A DNA stretch of 56,889 bases from positions 1-56,889 of the forward strand of contig VEQR01000009.1 of NCBI GenBank assembly GCA_018883125.1, written 5' to 3'. The DNA comes from Candidatus Kapaibacterium sp. Lineage in GTDB: Bacteria; Bacteroidota; Ignavibacteria; Kapaibacteriales; Kapaibacteriaceae. The notes below the pieces were generated by a model. The model worked only from the letters and a program-made list of their open reading frames with translations, ran no database searches and was not told the DNA's origin. The position numbers and the translations under genes are program-made. This document shows, one piece after another, positions 1 to 11,000 of the stretch; position 1 is the stretch's first letter; the number at the start of each line of letters is the position of its first letter.

Positions 1-101
1 GGTTCGGCGGCGCCAAGAATATTCCCGAGCGCGCGGAGTTCGCCGCCGAGATCACCTACCGCGAAGAGAACGGGTCACTTACGACCGAAGGAGTCTTTTA
101 A
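1..101 (+). CDS. C-terminal fragment of an unidentified protein (5' truncated by window edge)
   Basis: Open frame from position 3 reading FGGAKNIPERAEFAAEITYREENGSLTTEGVF then TAA at 99-101, 2 nt before the next ATG. Confidence 0.5.
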   Translation, partial: FGGAKNIPERAEFAAEITYREENGSLTTEGVF

Positions 102-103
102 CA

Positions 104-814
104 ATGAAGCGTTTCCTTGCCACTGCATTCCTGATGCTTGCACTTCTTGCATGGGTCATCCCCGTTGACGCGCTTGCGCAGCGTCGAGGCGGTTCGTTTG
201 GCGGAAGCCGCGGGGGAGGATATGGCCGCAGCTACGGGCGCAGTTACCGTAGTCCAAGCAGCGGACGTTCCTTCGGTGGTTCGCGATCAAATCGCCAGTC
301 ATCGCCCCCTTCACAGCGGTATGGCCAGGGCGGAAATCGTTTTGGCAATGCTCCGAGTTCACGCAATTCCTTCGGTGGTTCCCGCATGAGCCGTCCTGCC
401 GACTACACAGGTCGGTATGGCGTACCGCGCAGTTCGCAACGTCAGGCGTTCCGTGGTCAGAACGGAACCACCACCAACTATGTTGTAAATCGATACGGCG
501 GAATGGGTGACGGATTCATGACCGGGTACATGCTCGGTGTAATCCCGTGGTACTGGTCAATGCCGTTTCATCCTGCGTTTTACTATTCACGGCCCTACAC
601 GCACACGAACCCCGATGGATCTGTTGGTATATATCCACCGACATTTCAGTGGGGCACACTCGTGCTGACTCTGCTTGTTCTGGCAGGGGTTGGCTTTATC
701 CTCTACACCTGGTTGCGCAACCGCCGCAGGCGCACGCAGGGGGCTTTTGCCGGGGGCTCAAAATGGAACGAGCCGCCGTCGGATGACAGCGGCTCGAAAA
801 GTAGCTTCTACTGA
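104..814 (+). CDS. Secreted/membrane protein with Gly/Ser/Arg-rich low-complexity N-terminal region and one C-terminal TM helix
   Basis: Signal peptide (MKRFLATAFLMLALLAWVIPVDALAQ), RGGSFGGSRGGGYGRSYGR tract, TM TLVLTLLVLAGVGFILYTWL followed by RNRRRR. Confidence 0.75.
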   Translation: MKRFLATAFLMLALLAWVIPVDALAQRRGGSFGGSRGGGYGRSYGRSYRSPSSGRSFGGSRSNRQSSPPSQRYGQGGNRFGNAPSSRNSFGGSRMSRPADYTGRYGVPRSSQRQAFRGQNGTTTNYVVNRYGGMGDGFMTGYMLGVIPWYWSMPFHPAFYYSRPYTHTNPDGSVGIYPPTFQWGTLVLTLLVLAGVGFILYTWLRNRRRRTQGAFAGGSKWNEPPSDDSGSKSSFY

Positions 815-832
815 TAGAGGGTCAACTCGGGT

Positions 833-3800
833 CTATTCGACGATGAGACTCATGCTCCGCACGGCAAGACCGTGCATGATGACAAGGCGGTAGGCTCCGC
901 GCGCAAGGTTGGTAACATCAATGGTTGATGTTCCGGCAGGAAGTTCAAGTGTAGAGACCTGTGCTCCCGTGCTGCTGATCAGAAGAGCCCGGCAAGGGGC
1001 TTCCACACGCACAGAAAAAGTTGTTGTTGCCGGATTCGGCCACATCTGCACGGCACCCATCTGGGCTGCATCTTCAGATACTGATGTTGCGGTTCCCACC
1101 GTTGCGAGGAGCGACATCTCAACGGTGCCGGGATTCCCATCAGACAGAACACGCAGAGAGGCACGATAGCTTCCGGTGTCGGTTGCCACGCAGCGCAAAG
1201 GGATAGTGATGGTACTTCCGGCTGACACAACATTCTTTGGAGGTGTGGAGATAACGAAGCCCCCTGACGGAGTTTTACCCTGCGGAAGGACCTCGAATTT
1301 CGAAATATTCAGGTCCGACGTTCCGTTGTTGCGAAGCGTTACCGTACGATTGCGATTCTGTCCGCTCTCAAGGGCACCAAAATTGAGTTCCGTTGCCGTG
1401 AACTGCGGAAGCTTCGAACCATTGGGTCCGGCATACCGATACTGCAAAGAACCGATCTCTTCTCCCGAGAGAACCACTACAGGACGGCTGGCCACAATTG
1501 CCGCCGCGTCCACCACTCCGGCAACGGGCTTCGAAAGCACAGGCTGCCAGTCTGTTCCGTTATTGTCGCTCGCATAGACCTGTCCTTCGGAAGCGATGAG
1601 GAGGTGGTGACCCTGATTAGCGAGTACCTTGACGGGGGTGATCTTCCATGCCGAGTTAATATCAACCGTGCCGGCCTTCCAGTTTAGACCACCGTTGACT
1701 GATGTGGCAATGCGGAATGCGCCGGAACCGGTTCTGTAGAGCATGACGCCGTTCGAGCTGTCACGGAATGCGATCGACTGTATCGTTACACTTCCGAGTC
1801 CTGAAGAACCCTGACTCCATGACTGCCCCTTATTCAGGGAGAAGAAGACGCGTCCGGTTGATGTTCCAAACCACATGGCATCACCATGCGCACCTGCACT
1901 GCCGGCCTGAATCGATTCACCAGTTGTTGTTACAGGAGTGCCGGGGACTGCTGCCCATGCAGCACCTGCGTTTGTGGTGCGGGCCAGCCCCATCTTTCCG
2001 TTCACAGGATTGCCGATAACAACGCCGATCTGCGCATCGAACATGTGGATTCCGGCCACCGTCGAGACGAACGCACTGACGTCCGCGTTAGCCCAGGCCT
2101 GACCTCCATTGAACGAACGGGACACGGTTGGGGCTCCCTGATTGAAGCCACCGATGAAGACCGTGGAGGAAGAAAATGCATGCACCACTTCCGCTGTGTA
2201 CGGGATGTTGGCAAAGCCCCCATTCGAGCCTGCGGCGCGAAGCATTGCACGTTGCCCGAAGATCGTACCAGTTGCGTAAAGCGTTCCGTCATTTGCCAGA
2301 TCAACCTGACGCCAGAGGGCAGAACCAGAATTGTAGACCATCTGGAAGGTATTCGAGGTTGGGAGTTCTACAGGAACAAACAGCACTTCGTGGTTGACGT
2401 ATGAGCCACTGGAGATCGTGAGGCTGATGCGAAGGTTGGTTGAATACCACGGGAATTTGTCATCAAGCTGCAGATCGATCGTCCCCGATGCCTGGGCATC
2501 GCGGGCGATGGTGCCCATTGTGATACTTGAGCCGGAAAGTTGCTTTACCCCCCCGTCAAGGATGGTTGCCGTGACCAGCACGTTTGAGGCATCGGCAAGG
2601 AGATTCTTCAGCGTAAACTTCACCGAGGTCTTCTCCGTGGTGGTGATGCGTCCCGTTGCTGAGCCATTGATCGTTAGTCCAGCAAGCATAAGCCCCGGCG
2701 TGCGGTCACCCGACGTGAACGAGGCATTGGTGGTCACGGCTCGCTGCGCATTGACTCGACCCCAGTAGAGGCGACGGTTGTCAACCGTGACGCCCTGCAG
2801 CATATCAACGGTACCGCGTAGCTGCGCATGGATCATCATCGGCGTCCACGTGGGGTGAACTGCCTTTACAAGGCCAGCGATGCCCGACGTCAATGGAGAC
2901 GAGAAAGACGTGCCTGAGAGCGCACGATATTGATTCGGCTGGTAGGTGCTAAGAATATTCTCGCCCGGTGCATAGACGTCGACGTTCATGCCGTAATTCG
3001 AGAAACTCGACACACGGTCACCCGAGTTGCACGAACCAACGCTCAGAACACCATCAAGACTTGCCGGTGACTGCAGATAGGTGTCGTTATTCATGCCATC
3101 GTTGCCAGAGGCGGCCACAACGAGCGAGCCTTTTGATGTGGCATAATCGATTACGTCCTGCGCACCCGGATCAACGCCGGCTCCGCCCCATGAACAATTG
3201 ATGATGTGCGCTCCAAGATCGGCGGCATAAGCTATGGCCTCGTATCCACGAAGCAGGCCGCGAACAGCTGAGTTGTCAGAGCCGACCTTGATCGGGATAA
3301 TGCGGCATCCGAAACCGGTGCTCGCTACGCCCTTTGCGTTATCGGTTGCAGCACCGGAGCAGCCGGCCACAACTGTGCCGTGTCCTGTTTGGTCGTTCAC
3401 GGTTCCGCTTACCTTCGGATCATTGTCCGGCTTTACCGTTCCGGCCTGGGCCTCCGACGAATTCACATTGCCGACAAAGTCCCATCCGCGCACGTCGTCG
3501 ATGAACCCATTATTATCATCATCTTTACCGTTGCTGGCAACTTCCTTGGTGTTGGTCCAGATCTTGGTCGTAAGATCTTCATGCGTCCAGTCCGTACCTG
3601 AGTCAACGATGGCGATGATGACGGTGCTGGCCCCCTTCGTTACATCCCAAGCGGCCGGCAGCTTCATCTGTGCCATCCACGTCTGAGAGCTATACCGTGT
3701 ATCATTCGGCGTGTAGAACGACTGATGGATCCGCTCGGGAACGGCGTATTCAACGTCCGGATTCTCCATGAGACGCGCACAAGCATCGAATGGATCGATC

Positions 3801-4177
3801 GGCTCGCTATAGCGGATCCGATAGATACGGTCGATGCCGATGGCCCGCACCTTTTCCGCATCCTGCATGTTCTGGTAGGCCGACGACACATCGGCCACCT
3901 GGAGCGGCGCTAGATCTCGGTTCAGGGGGCTTGCCTCAATCCCCATTTGATTGCGCATTACACCACGGGCAGCACGCGTTTTAACCAGGATAACTCCCGG
4001 AACGTATGTGCCCAGCTGGGGGCGGTCGATCACGATCGCCTTCGCCTGACGAAACGAGCCGTCCGGCAACGTCGTTGCCTCGCGGCGGATGAGGTAGGCG
4101 TCCTGACCGGGCAAAAGACCCGAAAAAGCCATGGTTACAGAGGTAAACATGACTGATAGGAAGAGGAAAAATCTCAT
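833..4177 (-). CDS. Subtilisin-like (S8) serine protease with T9SS-like C-terminal sorting domain
   Basis: Catalytic motifs IVDSGTDWTHEDL, GHGTVVAGCSGA, GTSFSSPLTSGIAGL; photosystem-like/Asp-box repeats; C-terminal sorting-type domain (VQMWPNPATTTFSVRV...ARGAYRLVIMHG). Start chosen at signal peptide MRFFLFLSVMFTSVTMA rather than the longest ORF start. Confidence 0.9.
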   Translation of the reverse strand: MRFFLFLSVMFTSVTMAFSGLLPGQDAYLIRREATTLPDGSFRQAKAIVIDRPQLGTYVPGVILVKTRAARGVMRNQMGIEASPLNRDLAPLQVADVSSAYQNMQDAEKVRAIGIDRIYRIRYSEPIDPFDACARLMENPDVEYAVPERIHQSFYTPNDTRYSSQTWMAQMKLPAAWDVTKGASTVIIAIVDSGTDWTHEDLTTKIWTNTKEVASNGKDDDNNGFIDDVRGWDFVGNVNSSEAQAGTVKPDNDPKVSGTVNDQTGHGTVVAGCSGAATDNAKGVASTGFGCRIIPIKVGSDNSAVRGLLRGYEAIAYAADLGAHIINCSWGGAGVDPGAQDVIDYATSKGSLVVAASGNDGMNNDTYLQSPASLDGVLSVGSCNSGDRVSSFSNYGMNVDVYAPGENILSTYQPNQYRALSGTSFSSPLTSGIAGLVKAVHPTWTPMMIHAQLRGTVDMLQGVTVDNRRLYWGRVNAQRAVTTNASFTSGDRTPGLMLAGLTINGSATGRITTTEKTSVKFTLKNLLADASNVLVTATILDGGVKQLSGSSITMGTIARDAQASGTIDLQLDDKFPWYSTNLRISLTISSGSYVNHEVLFVPVELPTSNTFQMVYNSGSALWRQVDLANDGTLYATGTIFGQRAMLRAAGSNGGFANIPYTAEVVHAFSSSTVFIGGFNQGAPTVSRSFNGGQAWANADVSAFVSTVAGIHMFDAQIGVVIGNPVNGKMGLARTTNAGAAWAAVPGTPVTTTGESIQAGSAGAHGDAMWFGTSTGRVFFSLNKGQSWSQGSSGLGSVTIQSIAFRDSSNGVMLYRTGSGAFRIATSVNGGLNWKAGTVDINSAWKITPVKVLANQGHHLLIASEGQVYASDNNGTDWQPVLSKPVAGVVDAAAIVASRPVVVLSGEEIGSLQYRYAGPNGSKLPQFTATELNFGALESGQNRNRTVTLRNNGTSDLNISKFEVLPQGKTPSGGFVISTPPKNVVSAGSTITIPLRCVATDTGSYRASLRVLSDGNPGTVEMSLLATVGTATSVSEDAAQMGAVQMWPNPATTTFSVRVEAPCRALLISSTGAQVSTLELPAGTSTIDVTNLARGAYRLVIMHGLAVRSMSLIVE

Positions 4178-4410
4178 GATTGATGCGTCCGAATGGTCGG
4201 ATGGAGGAAAAAAGCCGTAAATCGCCCAGGTACGACGATTTTGCGGCGTGCATGTTACGCAAGCACTCGCTTTTTTCAGACGACCGAAAATTTTTTTCGG
4301 CCTCCTGTAACCAATCTTCGACGAGGGGAATCCTGCACTGTGCGCCACGATGAGCGCTCTTCTATCCGCACAAAACATCTTTCACCATCACTCTTTAAAG
4401 GGGTACGATC

Positions 4411-5160
4411 ATGAAAAAGCAGAATGTCTTCAAGACACTCGCCATGGTTGCCTTCGCTGCCATGTCTCTCGGACTGGTTGCCTGTTCAGAAATGGGCTCT
4501 AACCCAGCTGACCCAATGGCAATGGTCAACAACGTCCAGACGACCTTCGACCTGAATGGTCAGCCGCTGGATTTCTCGGATGCAACGCTCGAAACGCCAA
4601 TGGCTGTCAAAGAGCGTCCAGGTTCCGACAAGCGCGCTCCAATGAGCCCGTTCGATCGTCTGCTCGCCGCTCTGAACCTGACGCCTGAGCAGAAGGCTAT
4701 GGTAGAGCGTATGCAGGCAGCACATAAGGACTGTGCAACAGCAGCTCTCGAAGGTCTGAAGACAGCAGAGCGTTCGATTCTCGACGCCGCTAAGGCTAAG
4801 GCCGAAGAGATCAAGGCTTCCGCAAAGGCCGGCACGATCAGCAAGGAAGAAGCACGGGCCCAACTGCGCGATCTGAACAAGGCAACGCGCGAAGCAATTA
4901 AGAACCTCCCTGAGCGCGAAGCAGCTCGCACGGCTCTCAAGGCCTGTGATGACGCCTTCATTGCCCGCCTCGGATCGATCCTCGACGAAAAGCAAAAGGC
5001 CATGCTGGATCAGTTCATCAAGGCTCGTGATGCCCGCAATGGCGGTGGACCACGCGGCGGTGGCGATACGGGTGGACGTGACACCACGGGTGGTCGTGGT
5101 CCTGGTGGCGGCGGTCCAACGGGCGGTGGCGACACAACAATGCCTGGCGGTCGCGGCTAA
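4411..5160 (+). CDS. Lipoprotein with helical LTPEQ-type domain and Gly-rich C-terminal tail
   Basis: Lipobox-like LGLVACSE; LNLTPEQKAMVERMQ region resembling Spy/CpxP-like folds; tail GGGPRGGGDTGGRDTTGGRGPGGGGPTGGG. Confidence 0.7.
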   Translation: MKKQNVFKTLAMVAFAAMSLGLVACSEMGSNPADPMAMVNNVQTTFDLNGQPLDFSDATLETPMAVKERPGSDKRAPMSPFDRLLAALNLTPEQKAMVERMQAAHKDCATAALEGLKTAERSILDAAKAKAEEIKASAKAGTISKEEARAQLRDLNKATREAIKNLPEREAARTALKACDDAFIARLGSILDEKQKAMLDQFIKARDARNGGGPRGGGDTGGRDTTGGRGPGGGGPTGGGDTTMPGGRG

Positions 5161-5188
5161 GAGTATCCGGTAAATTCGAACACTGATG

Positions 5189-5221
5189 GATGCCCATCGT
5201 CACCCTGTGGCGATGGGCATC
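5189..5221 (+). terminator. Perfect 11-bp stem hairpin between the lipoprotein gene and mlaE-like gene
   Basis: GATGCCCATCG-tcaccctgtgg-CGATGGGCATC; no clear U tract. Confidence 0.45.
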
Positions 5222-5238
5222 GTCGTAGATTGCAGTCT

Positions 5239-6018
5239 ATGATGAACTTCATTTCCGCTTTTGGACGGGTAATGCTCTCGGTGTTTGCCGAGGTCGGCCA
5301 GATCTCGCTCCTGCTGTTCGGGATTGTCCGGTACTTTCCGCGGGCCGTCAAAGATCGTCGCCTGGTGTTGGAACAGATGAAGATCGTTGGATCCGATTCA
5401 CTTCCGCTCGTGGTGCTCGTCGGTTCATTTACGGGTGCGATCGCCGCGCTTCAGGCCACGAACCTCTTCGCAAAGTTCAATCTCATAGGAATTGCTCGCC
5501 CCTTTATCGGTGGGTCCATTGCGACGGTGGTCTTTACGGAACTTACCCCGGTCCTTACCGCTCTGGTCATCGCCGGTCGGGTAGGGGGCGCGATTGCCGC
5601 TCAGATCGGTACGATGCAGGTTTCCGAACAGATTGATGCCCTGGACATGATGGCCATCGATAAGAATCGATACCTCGGAATGCCCCGAGCTTTGGCTGCC
5701 GTGACCATGATGCCGGTTCTGGCGGTGTTTTCCAACGTTGTGGCCCTGGTCGGTGCGTACATTCTCACGAGTATCAAGTTTGACTTCAGTGCGGCCACGT
5801 TCTTTACATCGATCCAGCAGTTTTTCAGCATCGAAGAGATCTCTCGCGGTATCATTAAGTCCTTTTTCTTTGGCGGGTTTACCGCCCTTATCGGCTGTCA
5901 CGTTGGCTTCCGCACGTCGGGTGGCGCCGAGGGTGTCGGACACTCAACGGTGCGGGCCTTTACCATTTCTGCAGCAAGTATCCTTGTGATCGATGCCCTT
6001 TTCGGTATCGTGTTCTAA
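5239..6018 (+). CDS. mlaE: MlaE-family ABC transporter permease
   Basis: Conserved MlaE sequence (GSFTGAIAALQATN, FTELTPVLTALVIAGRVGGAIAAQIGTMQVSEQIDALDMM). Start among the clustered ATGs 5230-5242 is uncertain. Confidence 0.88.
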   Translation: MMNFISAFGRVMLSVFAEVGQISLLLFGIVRYFPRAVKDRRLVLEQMKIVGSDSLPLVVLVGSFTGAIAALQATNLFAKFNLIGIARPFIGGSIATVVFTELTPVLTALVIAGRVGGAIAAQIGTMQVSEQIDALDMMAIDKNRYLGMPRALAAVTMMPVLAVFSNVVALVGAYILTSIKFDFSAATFFTSIQQFFSIEEISRGIIKSFFFGGFTALIGCHVGFRTSGGAEGVGHSTVRAFTISAASILVIDALFGIVF

Positions 6019-6099
6019 CGAGTTTTCTCAGTACATAGACATAATGGCAGATAATCCGTCAGATTGACGTATTGGCCATAGCGTGCTGCCATCTTTTCA

Positions 6100-6131
6100 C
6101 TTGTTGCACGCCCACTGACCTTCTATTTTCG
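6100..6131 (+). promoter_or_regulatory. Putative Bacteroidota-type promoter of groESL
   Basis: CTTG-N20-TATTTTCG, near match to TTTG-N19/21-TAnnTTTG, positioned just upstream of CIRCE. Confidence 0.5.
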
Positions 6132-6148
6132 CGTCCCCACGATAGATG

Positions 6149-6175
6149 TTAGCACTCGCACACGATGAGTGCTAT
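6149..6175 (+). promoter_or_regulatory. CIRCE element (HrcA operator)
   Basis: TTAGCACTC-GCACACGAT-GAGTGCTAT: the canonical 9-N9-9 inverted repeat with one terminal mismatch, upstream of groES. Confidence 0.95.
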
Positions 6176-6241
6176 CCATCCGTCAGTGGCGGTTCATTGT
6201 CGAAAATCAGTTGTTTTTCACCTTCACACTGGAGGATTATC

Positions 6242-6529
6242 ATGGGTCTAACCCCCCTTCACGACCGGGTGCTTGTAAAGCCCGCTCAAGCAGAAGAAGT
6301 CACCAAGGGTGGCATCATCATTCCTGACACGGCAAAGGAAAAGCCGATGCAGGGCACCATCATCGCCGTTGGCGCAGGCAAGCAATCGGAAGACGGCAAG
6401 ATTACGCCTATGGCTGTTGCTGTTGGCGACACCGTTCTCTACGGCAAATATGCCGGAACAGAGATCAGCATTGATGGAGACGATTATCTGATCATGCGCG
6501 AAGCCGACATCTTCGGCATCATCAAGTAA
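6242..6529 (+). CDS. groES: Co-chaperonin GroES
   Basis: [44 protein letters not shown]...[14 protein letters not shown]. Confidence 0.97.
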   Translation: MGLTPLHDRVLVKPAQAEEVTKGGIIIPDTAKEKPMQGTIIAVGAGKQSEDGKITPMAVAVGDTVLYGKYAGTEISIDGDDYLIMREADIFGIIK

Positions 6530-6556
6530 GCCCCCTACCAACACACAATCTGTTGA

Positions 6557-8212
<1,656 letters not shown>

Positions 8213-8240
8213 TCCTACGATCAGTCGTCTCACGAATTAC

Positions 8241-8279
8241 ACGCAGCGCCCGATCCCACCCGTGGGGTCGGGCGTTTGC
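8241..8279 (+). terminator. Intrinsic terminator-like hairpin after groEL (copy 1 of an exact 39-bp repeat)
   Basis: ACGCAG CGCCCGATCCCA-cccg-TGGGGTCGGGCG TTTGC: 12-bp stem with one G-T wobble; identical sequence at 9999-10037. Confidence 0.8.
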
Positions 8280-8486
8280 CGTTGTGCAGAAGCTCTGCGA
8301 CGAATGTCCGAGACAAGGTTGTCAATCCACTGCTAATATTTCTTGTCACAGACATTGTAAACATGTCATAAAGCAAATGTCTCAAAATACCGATTGTAAG
8401 GGATTGTTCGGGGCCGCCAACACCGTAGGTTCGTGAAACGAGAAATTCTTCGTGTACTTTTCTTGTCCTGTTTCGGAGGTATTGCT

Positions 8487-9980
8487 ATGCGACATAGATG
8501 GCAACAGCATCGTAAGCGGTCCGGTGTTATGGCAGGATCGAATATGCGTAGCTCCAGGCTCCACGCAGTTTGGTGGGTGTTCACAGGTATGGTCTCAGTC
8601 GTTTGTCAACGCATCACCATTGCCGCAGCGGCTGCGGCTATAGTCACCATCGCATTGACATCAATTACAGCACTGGCTCAGCCGCAACCTGAAGCGTTGC
8701 GTTGCTCATTTCACAAAGAGTACGCCCGCCACAACTGGCTGGCGTTTCTCACCGATGAATTCGACTCGACGATTGTTGAATGGTCATTCGGCGAGGTGCG
8801 CATAGACTATCCCAGCGACACACAGTTTGTCTTCCTGGAAATGTCACGAGAGGAGTTCTTCTCCCAAGGCAGATGCTGCTCGGTGCGAGGTACGCCAACA
8901 CCGGGACCGGACGGAAAGCTTGGTGAAGCGGCACGGACGCAGGTGTTTTCCTATCGAGAAGGATCGTCGATGACATTTGTAAGGCAAACGTCAACACAGC
9001 TAAAGGGGTCCAGTGAGGTCCACATATCCGCTCTGGATGCCCAGTGCCCTTGGGCATCCTGGCGAGACTGGAAAAATGCCATCTACCCGCAAGACGTTTT
9101 GGATACTATGGAAGTTGCGCTTGAGCTGGTTGATGCATCTACTCAACGGCGTCTGCTTCTGCTGGATTCGGTTCAACTATATGCGTCACCAGGCTGTAAG
9201 CTCCTAACCAGACGTGGTACGAATCCGAACGTTAGTGTGCACAGGGTTCAACTTCCCGGCGAGTTCGCAAACCGTCGGGTTTATGTGCGTCCGCTGCCCT
9301 ACCGACGTGGCCCAACTCCACTCGGGCTTCAGCATACCAAAGAGCAGTTTGATTGGAACGTTGCTCACTTGCTCTACGATGAGCATACCACTCCGCTTGA
9401 CAACCTTCCCCGATGGTTAGCCGATCCGCAGTGGTATCCCACAGGGAAGACGCCATGGGATACGATGCAGACGTCATACGCTGATGAGTACATTCGGACG
9501 CAATACGCTCAGCTTGGTGGCGATTCCTGTATACCCACTGTTTTCGGCAATAAGGCACTACCGAGAGAGCGAGCGACAGACATCAGTCAGCTGTTAAAGA
9601 CTATGGGGCTCGTGAAATACAGTCAGAGATGCTTTGACCGGAACAAGGCAGATACGGCTTGGATTCTCTCTACGCTGCTGCCAGTGCCACTCGAAAAACA
9701 AAGGATCGATCTAGCGGCGAAGCCAGCAGGCCAAGTCATCCTCAGGGCTCGCTCTATGGACGGTAATCTCTTGGTAACTCTCGATGGTACGAAAAGTCAA
9801 CGAAATCGGATAGTTGCGTATGATGTAACGGGCGCTGAGATCTTCCGTGGTACCTGCCCTCCGGCACCGTTTGCGGACGTGCAGATTCCCCTTCCGAATT
9901 CGATTCAAGGTAGCGTCTTTATACGTTGCATGATGTCGGATGGCACGGAAGTGTCCACATCGGCGCAGCTGGTACGTTAA
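8487..9980 (+). CDS. Secreted protein of unknown function, possible sorting-type C-terminal beta domain
   Basis: 515-aa ORF (8433-9980); internal hydrophobic export signal (ITIAAAAAAIVTIALTSITALAQ); C-terminus resembles a sorting domain (ILRARSMDGNLLVTLDG...VAYDVTGAEIFRG). Start uncertain. Confidence 0.6.
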   Translation: MRHRWQQHRKRSGVMAGSNMRSSRLHAVWWVFTGMVSVVCQRITIAAAAAAIVTIALTSITALAQPQPEALRCSFHKEYARHNWLAFLTDEFDSTIVEWSFGEVRIDYPSDTQFVFLEMSREEFFSQGRCCSVRGTPTPGPDGKLGEAARTQVFSYREGSSMTFVRQTSTQLKGSSEVHISALDAQCPWASWRDWKNAIYPQDVLDTMEVALELVDASTQRRLLLLDSVQLYASPGCKLLTRRGTNPNVSVHRVQLPGEFANRRVYVRPLPYRRGPTPLGLQHTKEQFDWNVAHLLYDEHTTPLDNLPRWLADPQWYPTGKTPWDTMQTSYADEYIRTQYAQLGGDSCIPTVFGNKALPRERATDISQLLKTMGLVKYSQRCFDRNKADTAWILSTLLPVPLEKQRIDLAAKPAGQVILRARSMDGNLLVTLDGTKSQRNRIVAYDVTGAEIFRGTCPPAPFADVQIPLPNSIQGSVFIRCMMSDGTEVSTSAQLVR

Positions 9981-9998
9981 TACTTGCAGCCAAATGAA

Positions 9999-10037
9999 AC
10001 GCAGCGCCCGATCCCACCCGTGGGGTCGGGCGTTTGC
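9999..10037 (+). terminator. Intrinsic terminator-like hairpin (copy 2 of the 39-bp repeat)
   Basis: Exact copy of 8241-8279. Confidence 0.8.
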
Positions 10038-10082
10038 GCTAATGGTGTTATCATGCAGGTAAATGCACCATAGGACGTCTTT

Positions 10083-10499
10083 ATGAAGCCCAATCTGCGT
10101 CGCCTACTTGCCACGATCTCTGGTCTTGCTGCCGGCATCCTCGTGATTGCAGCCCTGGAGATGTTTGGTCACGCTCTCTTTATGAACGGTGCGCCAATGC
10201 CTTCGGCCACCGACCCGGCTGCTGTTCAGGCCTATGCCGAGGGTATGAGCTTTGGAGCACTGGCAACCTTGCTGGTGGCCTGGTGCGCCGGCGCATACGT
10301 CGGCACTGTGGTGGCTGTTCGTGTTGCACGTGGAGCTGAACGAACGATGTCGCTGCTGATAGGGGGCTTTGTTCTTGCCTCTACGGTAATGAACTTCTTC
10401 CAGTTTCCTCATCCGATGTGGCTGATGATCAGTGCAATCGTTCTGATCCCGGTCGCATCTTGGTTGGCCATTCCGAGACGTTCCGCGGGTGCGGCGTGA
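10083..10499 (+). CDS. Small multi-pass membrane protein
   Basis: 138 aa with about four hydrophobic segments. Confidence 0.7.
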   Translation: MKPNLRRLLATISGLAAGILVIAALEMFGHALFMNGAPMPSATDPAAVQAYAEGMSFGALATLLVAWCAGAYVGTVVAVRVARGAERTMSLLIGGFVLASTVMNFFQFPHPMWLMISAIVLIPVASWLAIPRRSAGAA

Positions 10500-10906
10500 G
10501 GCGCCCAAGTGTGTACGGCAGATTTGCGAAGGCGGTGGCCCGCTTTGCCGGACGTCCGGCAACGTTCGCCTGGGCGGTACTGACGATTGTGGTCTGGCTG
10601 GCCTCGGGGCCTGTATTCGGCTTCAGCGACACCTGGCAGCTGGTGATCAATACTGCCACCACGATTGTGACATTTCTGATGGTGTTTCTCATCCAGAACA
10701 CGCAAAACCGCGATACGGAGGCGCTTCACCTGAAGCTTGATGAACTTATCAGGGTCACCCAAGGGGCACACAACCGCATGCTGGACCTTGAGCAGATGGA
10801 GGAAAAGAGTCTCGACGAACTTCGGCTGAAATATGAGGCCCTGGCCAAAGCAGCACGCCAGGCCTCCGAACACGGTGTTTCTGATACGGATTCGCCGGAA
10901 CTTTGA
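10496..10906 (+). CDS. Low-affinity iron permease family protein
   Basis: RFAGRPATFAWAVLTIVVWLASGPVFGFSDTWQLVINTATTIVTFLMVFLIQNTQNRDTEALHLKLDELI; GTG start overlaps the upstream stop. Confidence 0.8.
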   Translation: MRRPSVYGRFAKAVARFAGRPATFAWAVLTIVVWLASGPVFGFSDTWQLVINTATTIVTFLMVFLIQNTQNRDTEALHLKLDELIRVTQGAHNRMLDLEQMEEKSLDELRLKYEALAKAARQASEHGVSDTDSPEL

Positions 10907-11000
10907 CGAAATGACGGCACTTTTCTAGATTTACCGAACAATAATTCACTCACTCATCAGAATGATATCGCCGCCCAAGCGGTAGCCATTGATCTCCGTC

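Noticed and set aside
4284-4300. CCGAAAA-ttt-TTTTCGG hairpin upstream of the subtilase as a regulatory element
   Set aside because: Short, AT-rich and between divergent genes; could be chance and I see no matching second copy.
8353-8369. GACAT-tgtaaac-ATGTC inverted repeat upstream of the 515-aa gene
   Set aside because: Five-bp arms are too short to support a specific operator call without a second site.
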